NCBI RefSeq assembly: GCF_025751575.1
Contig: NZ_JAOWLA010000001.1
Span: 362,680-426,679, forward strand
Length of the DNA stretch: 64,000 nucleotides
Source of the DNA: Albidovulum sediminicola
Lineage (GTDB): Bacteria > Pseudomonadota > Alphaproteobacteria > Rhodobacterales > Rhodobacteraceae
Direction: 5' to 3'
Part shown: positions 1 through 7,874 of the stretch, one piece after another
Numbering within the stretch: position 1 is the stretch's first letter
How the letters are laid out: each line of letters begins with the position of its first letter
Notes under the pieces: model-generated
Seen by the model: the letters and a program-made list of their open reading frames with translations, nothing else
Told to the model about the DNA's origin: nothing
Databases searched by the model: none
Program-made: the position numbers and the translations under genes

Positions 1-26
1 AACAAGCATCAAGAACAGGGGATGAC

Positions 27-836
27 ATGACCCTTTCCATCGCTGGAAAGACCGCGATCGTCACGGGCTCTGCCAGGGGGATCGGCCTTGCCATCGCCCG
101 GCATTTCGTCGCCGTCGGCGCGAACGTGATGTTCGCCGACGTCGACGAGGCACGGCTGGAGGCCGAGCTTGGCGACGAGGCCGAGGGTGAAGGGCCGCTG
201 CGCTCTTTCGCGGGGGATCTCAGCCAGAAGCTGACGGCGGCGAACCTGCTGTCCGCCACCATCGACGCCTTCGATCGCGTCGATATCCTCGTCAACGCCA
301 ACCGCGACTTCGCCCTGACCGATCCGCTGAACCCCGACGACGCCACCTTTGAGATGCTGGTGCGCCAGAACATGATGTGCGCGGTCCGGCTCAGCCAGAT
401 GGTCGCGCGGCGCATGATCACCCAGGCCGAGCGGGACGGACAGGAAAGCGGCCAGGTCGGCGCGATCGTCAATGTCTCGACGCTCGCCTCTCGGCTCGCG
501 CATCCGGACCTGTTGGGTGTTTCGGTGTCAAACGCGGCGCTGGAACAGGCGACGCGGTCGCTGGCCGTGGCTTTTGCGCCGCATCGCATCCGCGTCAACG
601 GCGTGGCCTTCGCCAGCGTCCTGAGCGCGAGCCTTCAGGAGGCCCTGCGCGAACATGCCGACTGGCGCGACCGGGTGATCGACGCGACGCCGCTTGGCCG
701 CATCGCCGCACCGTCCGAGGTTGCGGATGCCGCGCTTTACCTCGCCTCAGATGCCTCGGGCTTCGTCACCGGCCAGACCCTCACGCTGGACGGCGGGCGC
801 GGGCTGATCGACCCGGCGGGTGTGCCGATCCACTAG
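27..836 (+). CDS. SDR-family protein lacking catalytic Tyr and Lys
   Basis: This 269-residue protein has the fold signature of classical short-chain dehydrogenases. The nucleotide-binding motif TGSARGIG sits at about residues 13-20, the catalytic-region Ser is S151 in NVS, and the C-terminus carries the usual SDASGFVTGQ and LDGGRG segments. The active site is not normal. Where family members have Y-x-x-x-K this protein reads VSVSN, so Tyr is replaced by V165 and Lys by N169, and the usual NNAG motif is VNAN. A reductase of the ordinary mechanism is therefore unlikely; it may bind a nucleotide or a partner, or use different chemistry. The start ATG follows an AACAGGG purine tract. It runs toward the convergent lipoprotein gene with only one base between the two stops. 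The reading frame is intact and codon use matches its neighbours, so it does not look like simple decay. Confidence 0.85.
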   Translation: MTLSIAGKTAIVTGSARGIGLAIARHFVAVGANVMFADVDEARLEAELGDEAEGEGPLRSFAGDLSQKLTAANLLSATIDAFDRVDILVNANRDFALTDPLNPDDATFEMLVRQNMMCAVRLSQMVARRMITQAERDGQESGQVGAIVNVSTLASRLAHPDLLGVSVSNAALEQATRSLAVAFAPHRIRVNGVAFASVLSASLQEALREHADWRDRVIDATPLGRIAAPSEVADAALYLASDASGFVTGQTLTLDGGRGLIDPAGVPIH

Positions 837-837
837 G

Positions 838-1230
838 TCATTCGGGGTAAAGCCGACGGCAATCCTCGACCGCGGTCATGGCGGTCGAGGCCAGCGCCGC
901 GCGGCGCGTCTTCAGCGCGGCCAGCTTGCGCGCCTCCGCCTCCGGGTCGATGGCGACCGGCTTGCGGACGATGTCAGTATAGGGTTCCCAGCAGCGGGTC
1001 AGCGTGCGGTGGTGGCGCGCGTCGAAGGGGCCGTCGTAGTAGCGCACCCAGGCCCAGCGGGTCACTTCCCGGCTCTCATAGGCGTAGCCGCGGGCGATGT
1101 TCGCCTCGGTCTCCGCGATCAGGGCGTCGAGCGCGCGGATGTCGCGCGTGGCGCTGCGGAGGCAGTTGTCCTGCGCCGAACAGGCGGCCAGCGTCAGCGC
1201 GAGGACGAGGACGGTCGCGGAAAGGCGCAT
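838..1230 (-). CDS. Small lipoprotein, first of a tandem paralogous pair
   Basis: A 130-residue protein with a lipoprotein signal: a short basic start MRLS, a hydrophobic stretch and the lipobox LAAC, so the mature protein would begin at that Cys and be lipid-anchored. The mature part has ETEANIARGY, which resembles a region of the upstream gene, and a nearly identical AIDPEAEARKLAALK block near the C-terminus. Cysteines flank the domain. I do not recognise a named family and assign no function. A longer open frame extends upstream, but the Met just before the signal peptide has an AAGGA ribosome site and lies 11 bases after the stop of the upstream paralog, so this start is preferred. The two genes probably form one transcript. 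Confidence 0.8.
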   Translation of the reverse strand: MRLSATVLVLALTLAACSAQDNCLRSATRDIRALDALIAETEANIARGYAYESREVTRWAWVRYYDGPFDARHHRTLTRCWEPYTDIVRKPVAIDPEAEARKLAALKTRRAALASTAMTAVEDCRRLYPE

Positions 1231-1240
1231 GGCGGTTCCT

Positions 1241-1603
1241 TCACTCTGGGGCGCCGCAGGTAGGATGGGCGGCAAGAAGCGCGGCGCGCCGTTCACGCAG
1301 GGCGGCAAGCTTGCGCGCCTCTGCCTCCGGGTCGATGGCAACGGTTTGGGTGCGGCTTGCAGGCTCGGTGCAGAAGCTGATGCCGACATGGCTGCGCGCC
1401 GACCCCAGGCAAAGGTTGAAGCCGCTGCGCGCCGGCGCCCGCTCGACCCGGTAGCCGTTGTCGAGGTTGGCTTCCGTCTCGTCAATCAGCGTGGCGAGGG
1501 TTGCGAGCTCGCGCGCGACGGCGCGGTCGCAGCCGGGCTTTGCGGGCGCGGCGCAGGCGCCGAGCGTGAGGGCCATCAGCAACGGCAGAAGGGAACGGGG
1601 CAT
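1241..1603 (-). CDS. Small lipoprotein, second of a tandem paralogous pair
   Basis: A 120-residue lipoprotein: the signal peptide ends in the lipobox LGAC, and the mature part shares ETEANLDNGY and the AIDPEAEARKLAALR block with the adjacent downstream gene. The pair looks like a local duplication followed by strong divergence in the middle. The Met at 1603 is chosen because the AAAGGA ribosome site abuts the alternative Met at 1615 with no spacing, but sits about 11 bases from 1603. The gene is divergent from hemF with about 125 bases between. The function is unknown; four cysteines in the mature protein suggest disulfides in the periplasm, which is inference. Confidence 0.78.
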   Translation of the reverse strand: MPRSLLPLLMALTLGACAAPAKPGCDRAVARELATLATLIDETEANLDNGYRVERAPARSGFNLCLGSARSHVGISFCTEPASRTQTVAIDPEAEARKLAALRERRAALLAAHPTCGAPE

Positions 1604-1740
1604 GGCGCGACTCATCCTTTCGCTGGCCCAAGGATAGCGGATGGGCGGTCAGGGCCAAGTGCCGCGTCGCAGCCGCCGTCCGGCAACTGGCAGCAGGGGC
1701 GCAAAGCTGCTAGGCAGGCCGCGAAAGGGAGGACCGGGAG

Positions 1741-2598
1741 ATGGTGGATTTCGACGAACGCAAGGCGCGGGCCTCGGCCTGGTTCCGGACACTCCGCGAC
1801 CAGATCGTGGCGGCGTTCGAGGGGCTTGAGGATGCGGCCTCCGCCACGCCCGGCCGGTTCGAGGTGTCCGAGACGCGGCGCGGCGAGGACGGCGGCGGCG
1901 GTCTGATGAGCGTGATGCGCGGCGGCGCGGTGTTCGAAAAGGTGGGTGTCAACGTCTCCACAGTCCACGGCATGCTGGGCGAGCGGGCGCAAAAGGCGAT
2001 GGCCGCGCGCGGCGTCCCTGGCATGTCCGAGGACCCCCGTTTCTGGGCCTCCGGCATCAGCCTTGTCGCGCATATGCAGAACCCGCATACCCCCGCCGTC
2101 CACATGAACACGCGGATGTTCTGGACCCCGCATGCCTGGTGGTTCGGGGGCGGGGCGGACCTGAATCCCTGCATCGAATATGCCGAGGACACCGCGCATT
2201 TCCACGCCGCGCTGAAGACCGCCTGCGACGCCCATGACGCGGGCTACTACGACCGCTTCAAGGCCTGGGCGGACGAGTATTTCTTCGTCCCCCATCGCGG
2301 GCGCGCGCGCGGCATCGGCGGGATCTTCTACGACGACCTGAACACCGGCGACTGGGAGGCCGATTTCGCTTTCACCCAATCGGTGGGCCGCGCCTTCCTG
2401 CCCGCCTTCGTGCCGGTCACCGAACGGCGGCTCGGTGCGCAGGCGAGCGAGGCCGACCGCGAGGTGCAGCTGATCCATCGCGGGCTCTATGCCGAATACA
2501 ACCTGGTCTATGACCGGGGCACCAAGTTCGGGCTGGAAACCGGCCACGACGCCAATGCCGTGCTGATGAGCTTGCCGCCCGTCGCCAAATGGCCGTGA
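1741..2598 (+). CDS. hemF: Oxygen-dependent coproporphyrinogen III oxidase
   Basis: HemF oxidatively decarboxylates two propionates of coproporphyrinogen III to give protoporphyrinogen IX, using O2, in heme (and where present bacteriochlorophyll) synthesis. The 285-residue length is typical. Family landmarks are clear: the HMNTRMFWTP and WWFGGGADLNP block near residues 120-140, then ADEYFFVPHRGRARGIGGIF with the conserved His, and the C-terminal GLYAEYNLVYDRGTKFGL. The ATG has a GGGAGG ribosome site. It converges on hemE with only 13 bases between the stops. Having hemF, hemE and hemC within 3 kb suggests a tetrapyrrole locus, although the three genes are on alternating strands and cannot be one operon. 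Confidence 0.97.
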   Translation: MVDFDERKARASAWFRTLRDQIVAAFEGLEDAASATPGRFEVSETRRGEDGGGGLMSVMRGGAVFEKVGVNVSTVHGMLGERAQKAMAARGVPGMSEDPRFWASGISLVAHMQNPHTPAVHMNTRMFWTPHAWWFGGGADLNPCIEYAEDTAHFHAALKTACDAHDAGYYDRFKAWADEYFFVPHRGRARGIGGIFYDDLNTGDWEADFAFTQSVGRAFLPAFVPVTERRLGAQASEADREVQLIHRGLYAEYNLVYDRGTKFGLETGHDANAVLMSLPPVAKWP

Positions 2599-2611
2599 GG
2601 GGCGCGCGGCC

Positions 2612-3640
2612 CTAGCGGGCGCGCACCGCCTCGATCATGCGCGCGACGTTCTCGGGGTCAGCGTCCGGCGTGATCCCGTGGCCGAGGTTGAAGATATGCG
2701 GGCCGCCGGAAAAGGCCCGCACCACGCGGCGGGTTTCCTCGATCAGCCGTTCGCCCCCTGACACCAGCAGCGACGGATCGAGGTTGCCCTGTACGCAGCC
2801 GTCCTTCTGCACATGCTCCGCCGCCCATTCGGCCGAGACCGAATTGTCGATGGCGACGCAATCGGCGCCGGTCGCGCGGGCGAAGCCGATGTAACGCTCC
2901 CCCGCCTCGCGCGGGAAGGCGATGATCGGCAGGCCGGGATGACGCTCCTTCAGCGCGGCGATGATTCGGTGCGCGGGCTCCAGGGCGAAATCGGTGAAAT
3001 CCTGCCCCTTGAGCGATCCGGCCCAGCTGTCGAAGAGCTTGATGACCTCGGCCCCCGCCGCGACCTGGGCGGAGAGGTATTCGATGGTCGCTTCGCTGAG
3101 CAGGTCGATCAGCGCCGCGAAGGTCGCGCGGTCGGCGGCCTTCAGCGCATGGGCGGGTCCCTGATCCGGGGTGCCACGGCCCGCGATCATATAGGTCGCA
3201 ACCGTCCAGGGCGCCCCGGCAAAGCCGATCAGCGTGGTTTCGCGCGGCAGTTCGCGCGCCAGGATCCGGACGGTTTCATAGACCGGCGCCAACCGGTCGT
3301 GGATGTCGTCCTTGCCGCCCAGCTTGGCAAGCTCGGCGGGCGTCGTGATGGTCGAGAGCCGCGGCCCCTCGCCGGTTTCGAACCAAAGCTCCGCCCCGAG
3401 CGCCTGCGGCAGGAGCAGGATGTCGGCAAACAGGATCGCCGCATCAAAGCCGTAGCGGCGGATCGGCTGCAGCGTCACCTCGGCGGCGAGGTCGGGCGCA
3501 TAGCAGAGCGACAGGAAATCCCCGGCCTCGGCCCGCGTGGCGCGGTATTCCGGCAGGTAGCGGCCCGCCTGGCGCATCATCCAGATCGGGGGAACGGCCT
3601 GGGTTTCACCGGCCAGCGCCTTGAGGATGGTCTTGGTCAT
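2612..3640 (-). CDS. hemE: Uroporphyrinogen decarboxylase
   Basis: HemE removes the four acetate carboxyls of uroporphyrinogen III to give coproporphyrinogen III, the substrate of HemF next door. The 342-residue protein carries both family signatures: [16 protein letters not shown] at the N-terminus, where the Arg residues contact the substrate, and [13 protein letters not shown] in the middle. The C-terminal [16 protein letters not shown] block is also typical. It is transcribed away from hemC, sharing a 106-base intergenic region that contains an 8-bp direct repeat, so the two genes may be co-regulated from there. Confidence 0.97.
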   Translation of the reverse strand: MTKTILKALAGETQAVPPIWMMRQAGRYLPEYRATRAEAGDFLSLCYAPDLAAEVTLQPIRRYGFDAAILFADILLLPQALGAELWFETGEGPRLSTITTPAELAKLGGKDDIHDRLAPVYETVRILARELPRETTLIGFAGAPWTVATYMIAGRGTPDQGPAHALKAADRATFAALIDLLSEATIEYLSAQVAAGAEVIKLFDSWAGSLKGQDFTDFALEPAHRIIAALKERHPGLPIIAFPREAGERYIGFARATGADCVAIDNSVSAEWAAEHVQKDGCVQGNLDPSLLVSGGERLIEETRRVVRAFSGGPHIFNLGHGITPDADPENVARMIEAVRAR

Positions 3641-3683
3641 CGGGCTCTCCTTCGTGCCCCTTCATCGCCGCCTGCGGCGGGAT

Positions 3684-3707
3684 GTCAAGGCGAAGTCTGG
3701 TCAAGGC
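3684..3707. promoter_or_regulatory. Direct repeat in the hemE-hemC intergenic region
   Basis: The octamer GTCAAGGC occurs twice with an 8-base spacer, a 16-bp period, inside the short region between the divergent hemE and hemC starts. This is a candidate regulator or sigma-related site. I cannot tie it to a known heme regulator: it does not match the FNR-type TTGAT-N4-ATCAA palindrome. Confidence 0.3.
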
Positions 3708-3746
3708 CCATTGCGCGGCCAATGTGTCGCGGATATGCCGGGAGGC

Positions 3747-4703
3747 ATGACACAGCCCACTGCAAAAACCCCGCTGAAGATCGGAACCCGTGGCTCTCCG
3801 CTGGCGCTTGCGCAGGCGTTCGAGACGCGCCGACGCCTGATGGAGGCGCATGGCCTTTCCGAGGACGCCTTCGAGATCGTGATCATCAAGACCACGGGCG
3901 ACGACCGGGCGATGATCGCAGCCGACCGCCCGCTGAAGGAGGTCGGCGGCAAGGGCCTGTTCACGCGGGAGATCGAGGAGGCGCTGCTGTCGGGCCGCAT
4001 CGACATCGCGGTGCATTCGATGAAGGACATGCCGGTCGCCCAGCCGGAGGGGCTGGTGCTGGATTGCTACCTGCCGCGCGAGGATGTGCGCGATGCCTTC
4101 GTGTCGCGCGACCACGCCTCGATCGCCGATCTGCCCGAGGGCGCGGTGGTCGGATCGTCCAGCCTGCGTCGGCGGGCGCAGCTTGCCAACCGCCGCCCCG
4201 ACCTGAAGCTGGTGCAGTTTCGCGGCAATGTGCAGACGCGGCTCAAGAAGCTCGACGAAGGGGTCGCGGCGGCGACGTTCCTCGCCATGGCGGGGCTGAA
4301 TCGCCTGGGCATGGGGCGCATCGCGCGCGCGGCCATCGCGCCCGAGGACATGCTGCCCGCCGTCGCACAGGGCGCCATCGGGATCGAGCGGCGGCTGGCC
4401 GACGGCGACGCCGCCGGGCTTCTGGCCGCGATTCACCACGGCCAGACGGGCGAACGGCTTTCCGCCGAGCGCGCGTTCCTGGCCGAGCTTGACGGGTCCT
4501 GTGAGACCCCCATCGCCGGGCTTGCCCTTCACGACGGCGACGGGCTGTGGCTGCGTGGAGAGATCCTGAGGCCCGACGGCTCCGAAGCCATCGCGGGCGA
4601 CCGGCGCTGCGCGGTCTCCGACGCGGCTGCGGCGGGGCAGGACCTTGCGCGCGAACTCCTCGCGCAGGCGGGGCCGGGCTTTTTCGACTGGCGCCAAGGC
4701 TGA
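3747..4703 (+). CDS. hemC: Hydroxymethylbilane synthase (porphobilinogen deaminase)
   Basis: HemC joins four porphobilinogen units into hydroxymethylbilane. The protein begins MTQPTAKTPLKIGTRGSPLA, which matches the family N-terminus, and contains the dipyrromethane-cofactor loop with LDGSCETPIAG; the attachment Cys is about residue 252. The basic substrate loop VGSSSLRRRAQL is also present. Length with this start is 318 residues, normal for the family. The frame is open further upstream, and Met at 3735 is an alternative, because GGGAGG lies only one base before the chosen ATG. It is divergent from hemE. Confidence 0.95.
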   Translation: MTQPTAKTPLKIGTRGSPLALAQAFETRRRLMEAHGLSEDAFEIVIIKTTGDDRAMIAADRPLKEVGGKGLFTREIEEALLSGRIDIAVHSMKDMPVAQPEGLVLDCYLPREDVRDAFVSRDHASIADLPEGAVVGSSSLRRRAQLANRRPDLKLVQFRGNVQTRLKKLDEGVAAATFLAMAGLNRLGMGRIARAAIAPEDMLPAVAQGAIGIERRLADGDAAGLLAAIHHGQTGERLSAERAFLAELDGSCETPIAGLALHDGDGLWLRGEILRPDGSEAIAGDRRCAVSDAAAAGQDLARELLAQAGPGFFDWRQG

Positions 4704-4785
4704 GGTCGGTGCGCCTCCGCACCGCGACCTGGGTGTGGATAGGGCGCATGCGGGGCGTGCACCGTCCCGACCGCAGGGCGCCAGC

Positions 4786-6016
4786 GTGACTGATCCCAAG
4801 CCCCAACCAGATAGCAACCGGCGTTGGCGTCGCCTGCCCGCCGGGATCTGGGTGCTTGGCTTCGTCTCCATGCTCATGGACATCTCCTCCGAGATGATCC
4901 ACGCGCTGCTGCCCATCTACCTGACCGTCGGTCTCGGCGCGACGGCGCTGACCGTCGGCGTGATCGAGGGCATCGCGGAGGCGACGGCCTCCATCGTCAA
5001 GATCTTCTCGGGCGCGCTGTCGGACCGGATCGGGCGGCGCAAGGAACTGGCGGCGCTCGGTTACGGGCTGGCGGCGCTGAGCAAGCCGGTCTTTCCGCTG
5101 GCGGGCTCCATCGGCTGGGTGGTTGCGGCGCGTTTCATCGACCGGGTTGGCAAGGGGATACGCGGGGCGCCGCGTGACGCGCTGATCGCCGATCTGACGC
5201 CCGAGGGGCTCAGGGGCGCGGCCTTCGGTCTGCGCCAGTCCCTCGATACCATCGGGGCCTTCATCGGGCCGCTTGCGGCCATTGCCCTGATGGCGGCTTT
5301 CGCGGGCGATTTCGTCAGCGTCTTCTGGGTCGCGGTGATCCCGGCCTTCCTGGCGCTGGGGCTGATCCTGACGGCGGTCCGGGAACCGGCGCGGAGTACG
5401 GATGCGACCCCGCGCAATCCCCTGTCGCGGGCAGAGCTTTCAGCGCTTCCAGCGGCCTATTGGGTGGTGATCGCGGTCGCTTCGGCCTTCATGCTGGCCC
5501 GCTTCAGCGAGGCGTTCCTTATCCTGCGTGCGGTCGAGGCGGGACTTGCCCCGGCCCTCGCACCGCTGGTCCTGGTGGGGATGAACCTGGTCTACGCGGC
5601 TTCTGCCTATCCGGTGGGGGCGCTGTCGGACCGGATCGGGCGGCGCGCGCTGCTGGTCGGGGGGGCTCGCGCTCCTGATCGTCGCGGATCTTCTGCTGGG
5701 GTTGGCGCCGGGGCTTTGGGGCGTGGCGGCGGGCGTGCTGATCTGGGGGCTTCACATGGGGACGACGCAGGGCCTCTTGTCGGCGCTGATCGCGGACGCC
5801 GCACCGGCGGCCCTGCGCGGCACGGCCTTCGGTCTTTACCATCTGGTCACCGGCGTGGTGCTTCTGGCCGCCAGCGTGATCGCGGGCGCACTCTGGCAGG
5901 TGATCGGATCGGGCGCGACCTTCCTTGCCGGGGCGGGTTTCGCGGCACTGGCGCTGGCAGGCGTTCTCTGGCTGGGTGGCGCGCGCGTGACCGGGGATGA
6001 CGCCGCTCAGGAATGA
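4786..6016 (+). pseudogene. MFS transporter interrupted by a +1 frameshift in a G tract
   Basis: The first part encodes a major-facilitator protein: after a GTG start (VTDPKPQ) come membrane helices and two copies of the family loop motif, ALSDRIGRRKEL after TM2 and ALSDRIGRRALL after TM8. Immediately after RRALLVGG the frame runs into non-membrane, Arg/Gly-rich sequence. The hydrophobic continuation LALLIVADLLLGLAPGLWG is in the next frame and goes on through the last helices to a stop at 6016. The break is at seven consecutive G residues (5659-5665); six would restore one frame of about 410 residues. It is either a true inactivating or phase-variable change or a homopolymer sequencing error. 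The substrate is unknown. Confidence 0.88.
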
Positions 6017-6031
6017 CCGGGGCGCCGCGGC

Positions 6032-6460
6032 TCAGCCCGCGCCCAGCGTGACGATCGCCAACACCAGATATCTGCCGAATTTCGCGGCCGTCACGATCAG
6101 CAGGAACCGCCAGAGCGGCTCCCGCAGGACCCCGGCGGCGAGTGTCAGGGGGTCGCCCACCACCGGCAGCCAGGCGCCCAGAAGGCTCCAATGCCCCCAG
6201 CGCGCGTACCATCCCGAGGCGCGCTCAAGCTTGCGCGGCGGAACCGGGAACCAGCGGCGCCCCGCGTGATGGGCGAGGAACCGGCCAAGCGCCCAGTTGA
6301 TCGCGGAGCCGAGGACATTGCCGGTGGTCGCGACCGTCAGCAGCAGCCAGACCGGATGCCCGGCCTGCAGGATGAGGGCCACCAGCACGGCCTCTGACCC
6401 GGCGGGGACCAGCGTCGCGGCGATCAGCGCCGTGGCGAACAGGGCGGCGAGGCTCGTCAC
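6032..6460 (-). CDS. YqaA-family membrane protein
   Basis: A 142-residue hydrophobic protein with about four membrane segments. The N-terminal VPAGSEAVLVALIL and the NVLGSAINWALGRFL segment are typical of the YqaA group, which is related to the DedA/VTT membrane proteins. A GTG start is used, one base after the stop codon of the upstream MFS gene, so the two are co-transcribed and probably translationally coupled. The family has no firm biochemical role; a part in membrane or envelope homeostasis is an inference from its DedA relatives. Confidence 0.85.
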   Translation of the reverse strand: MTSLAALFATALIAATLVPAGSEAVLVALILQAGHPVWLLLTVATTGNVLGSAINWALGRFLAHHAGRRWFPVPPRKLERASGWYARWGHWSLLGAWLPVVGDPLTLAAGVLREPLWRFLLIVTAAKFGRYLVLAIVTLGAG

Positions 6461-6461
6461 G

Positions 6462-7793
6462 TCAGGGTCGCGGCGGCCAGCGCCGGTGCAGATCGTCGAT
6501 CACGAAGGCATGGCGGTGATCGGCTCCGGCCTTGTCGCCCGGCCCCGCCGCGTGATCGGCCAGATGCGGATGGTCGCGGGGCAGGTCGGGATGGTCATGC
6601 GGCAGGTCCGCGGGGTCTTGCGCGGGCCAAAGCCGGATCGCCGCGATCACCCCCAGAAGCGCCAGTGCCGCCATCACCGCAAAGGTCGCCCCGGTCCCGA
6701 AGCCTGCGCCGAACCGTCCGGCCAGCGGATAGGCGATGAGCCAGCAGGCGTGGCTGAGCGCGAATTGCGCCGCGAAGACTGCGGGCCGGTCCTCCGGCTG
6801 CGCGGAGCGCCGCAAAAGCCGCCCGGTCGGGGTCTGGGCAAGGCTGTAGCCGAAGCCGATCGCGGCCCAGAGCGCCATGAGCGTGGGCAGAGTTCCCGCC
6901 AGTACCCCGGCCAGCGTGCCCGGCACCAGGATCGCGGCGCCCGCCAGCATCGCCGCCCGGTCGGGCACCCGGTCGAGGAGCCGCGGCAGCAAGAGTGCTG
7001 CGATCATGGAGCCGCCGCCGAAGGCGGCCAGCGCCAGCGCCAACTGCGCCTCCCCCAGGCCAAGGTCGCCCTTCACGATGACGACGGTATTGACGATCAC
7101 CATGGCACCTGCCGAGGCCACGGCGAGGTTCAGCGCCAGAAGCCCCCGCAGGCGCGGGGTCGCCAGGTAGATGCGCAGCCCGCGCGTCGTGCGGTCCCAG
7201 ATCCCGCGCGGCCGCGCGGGCCGGGGCGAGGGCAGCGTGACGCTCACCACCAGCGCCGCTGAGGCCAGGAACCCGATCACGGTGCCGCCGAAAAGTGCGG
7301 GGAAGCTCACCACGCTCAAGAGCGCGGCGGCGAGGATCGGGGACAGCAGGCTTTCGAGGTCATAGGCCAGCCGCGACAGCGACAGGGCACGGGTGTAATC
7401 CGCCTCCTCCGGCAGGACATCGGGGATCGTCGCCTGGAAGGTCGGGGTGAAGCCGGCCGACGCCGCCTGCAACAGGAAGATCAGGACATAGACCTGCCAG
7501 ACCTCGGTCACGAAGGGCAACGCGCAGGCGACGCCCGCCCGGATCAGGTCCAAAGTGACCAGCATTGCCCGCCGGGGCACCCGGTCGGCAAAGGCCGAGG
7601 CGACTGGTGCAAGGGTCACATAGGCGATCATCTTGATCGCCAGCGCCGTTCCCAGCACCAGGCCCGCGTCCTCCCCCGCGATGCGCCAGGCCAGAAGGCC
7701 AAGCGCCACCGTCGCCAGCCCGGTACCCAGGAGCGCGATGACCTGCGCGGCGAAAAGATGCCGGTAGGTTCGGTTCGCAAAGACCTCGATCAT
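6462..7793 (-). CDS. MFS transporter with a His-rich C-terminal tail
   Basis: A 443-residue major facilitator with ten to twelve membrane helices. The sequence (N-terminal FANRTYRHLFAAQVIALLGTG, then PVASAFADRVPRR) resembles the EntS/MFS_3-type exporters. The last 45 residues are unusual: after the final helix they carry LPHDHPDLPRDHPHLADH and ADHRHAF, about nine His mixed with Asp. Such a tail could bind metal ions such as Zn, Ni or Cu on the cytoplasmic side, which suggests a metal or metallophore substrate. That is an inference from composition. The downstream YqaA-like gene follows almost without gap. Confidence 0.85.
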   Translation of the reverse strand: MIEVFANRTYRHLFAAQVIALLGTGLATVALGLLAWRIAGEDAGLVLGTALAIKMIAYVTLAPVASAFADRVPRRAMLVTLDLIRAGVACALPFVTEVWQVYVLIFLLQAASAGFTPTFQATIPDVLPEEADYTRALSLSRLAYDLESLLSPILAAALLSVVSFPALFGGTVIGFLASAALVVSVTLPSPRPARPRGIWDRTTRGLRIYLATPRLRGLLALNLAVASAGAMVIVNTVVIVKGDLGLGEAQLALALAAFGGGSMIAALLLPRLLDRVPDRAAMLAGAAILVPGTLAGVLAGTLPTLMALWAAIGFGYSLAQTPTGRLLRRSAQPEDRPAVFAAQFALSHACWLIAYPLAGRFGAGFGTGATFAVMAALALLGVIAAIRLWPAQDPADLPHDHPDLPRDHPHLADHAAGPGDKAGADHRHAFVIDDLHRRWPPRP

Positions 7794-7874
7794 GCTGTTC
7801 CTGGCGCTCCTGGGGCTTTCCCGACCGTCATACCGGGGCCGGGCTGCGGCGTCGAGATCGGGCGGGCAGGGCGC

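Noticed and set aside
2813..4492. A 559-codon plus-strand frame across hemE and hemC
   Set aside because: Overlaps two certain heme genes in other frames and has no recognisable motifs.
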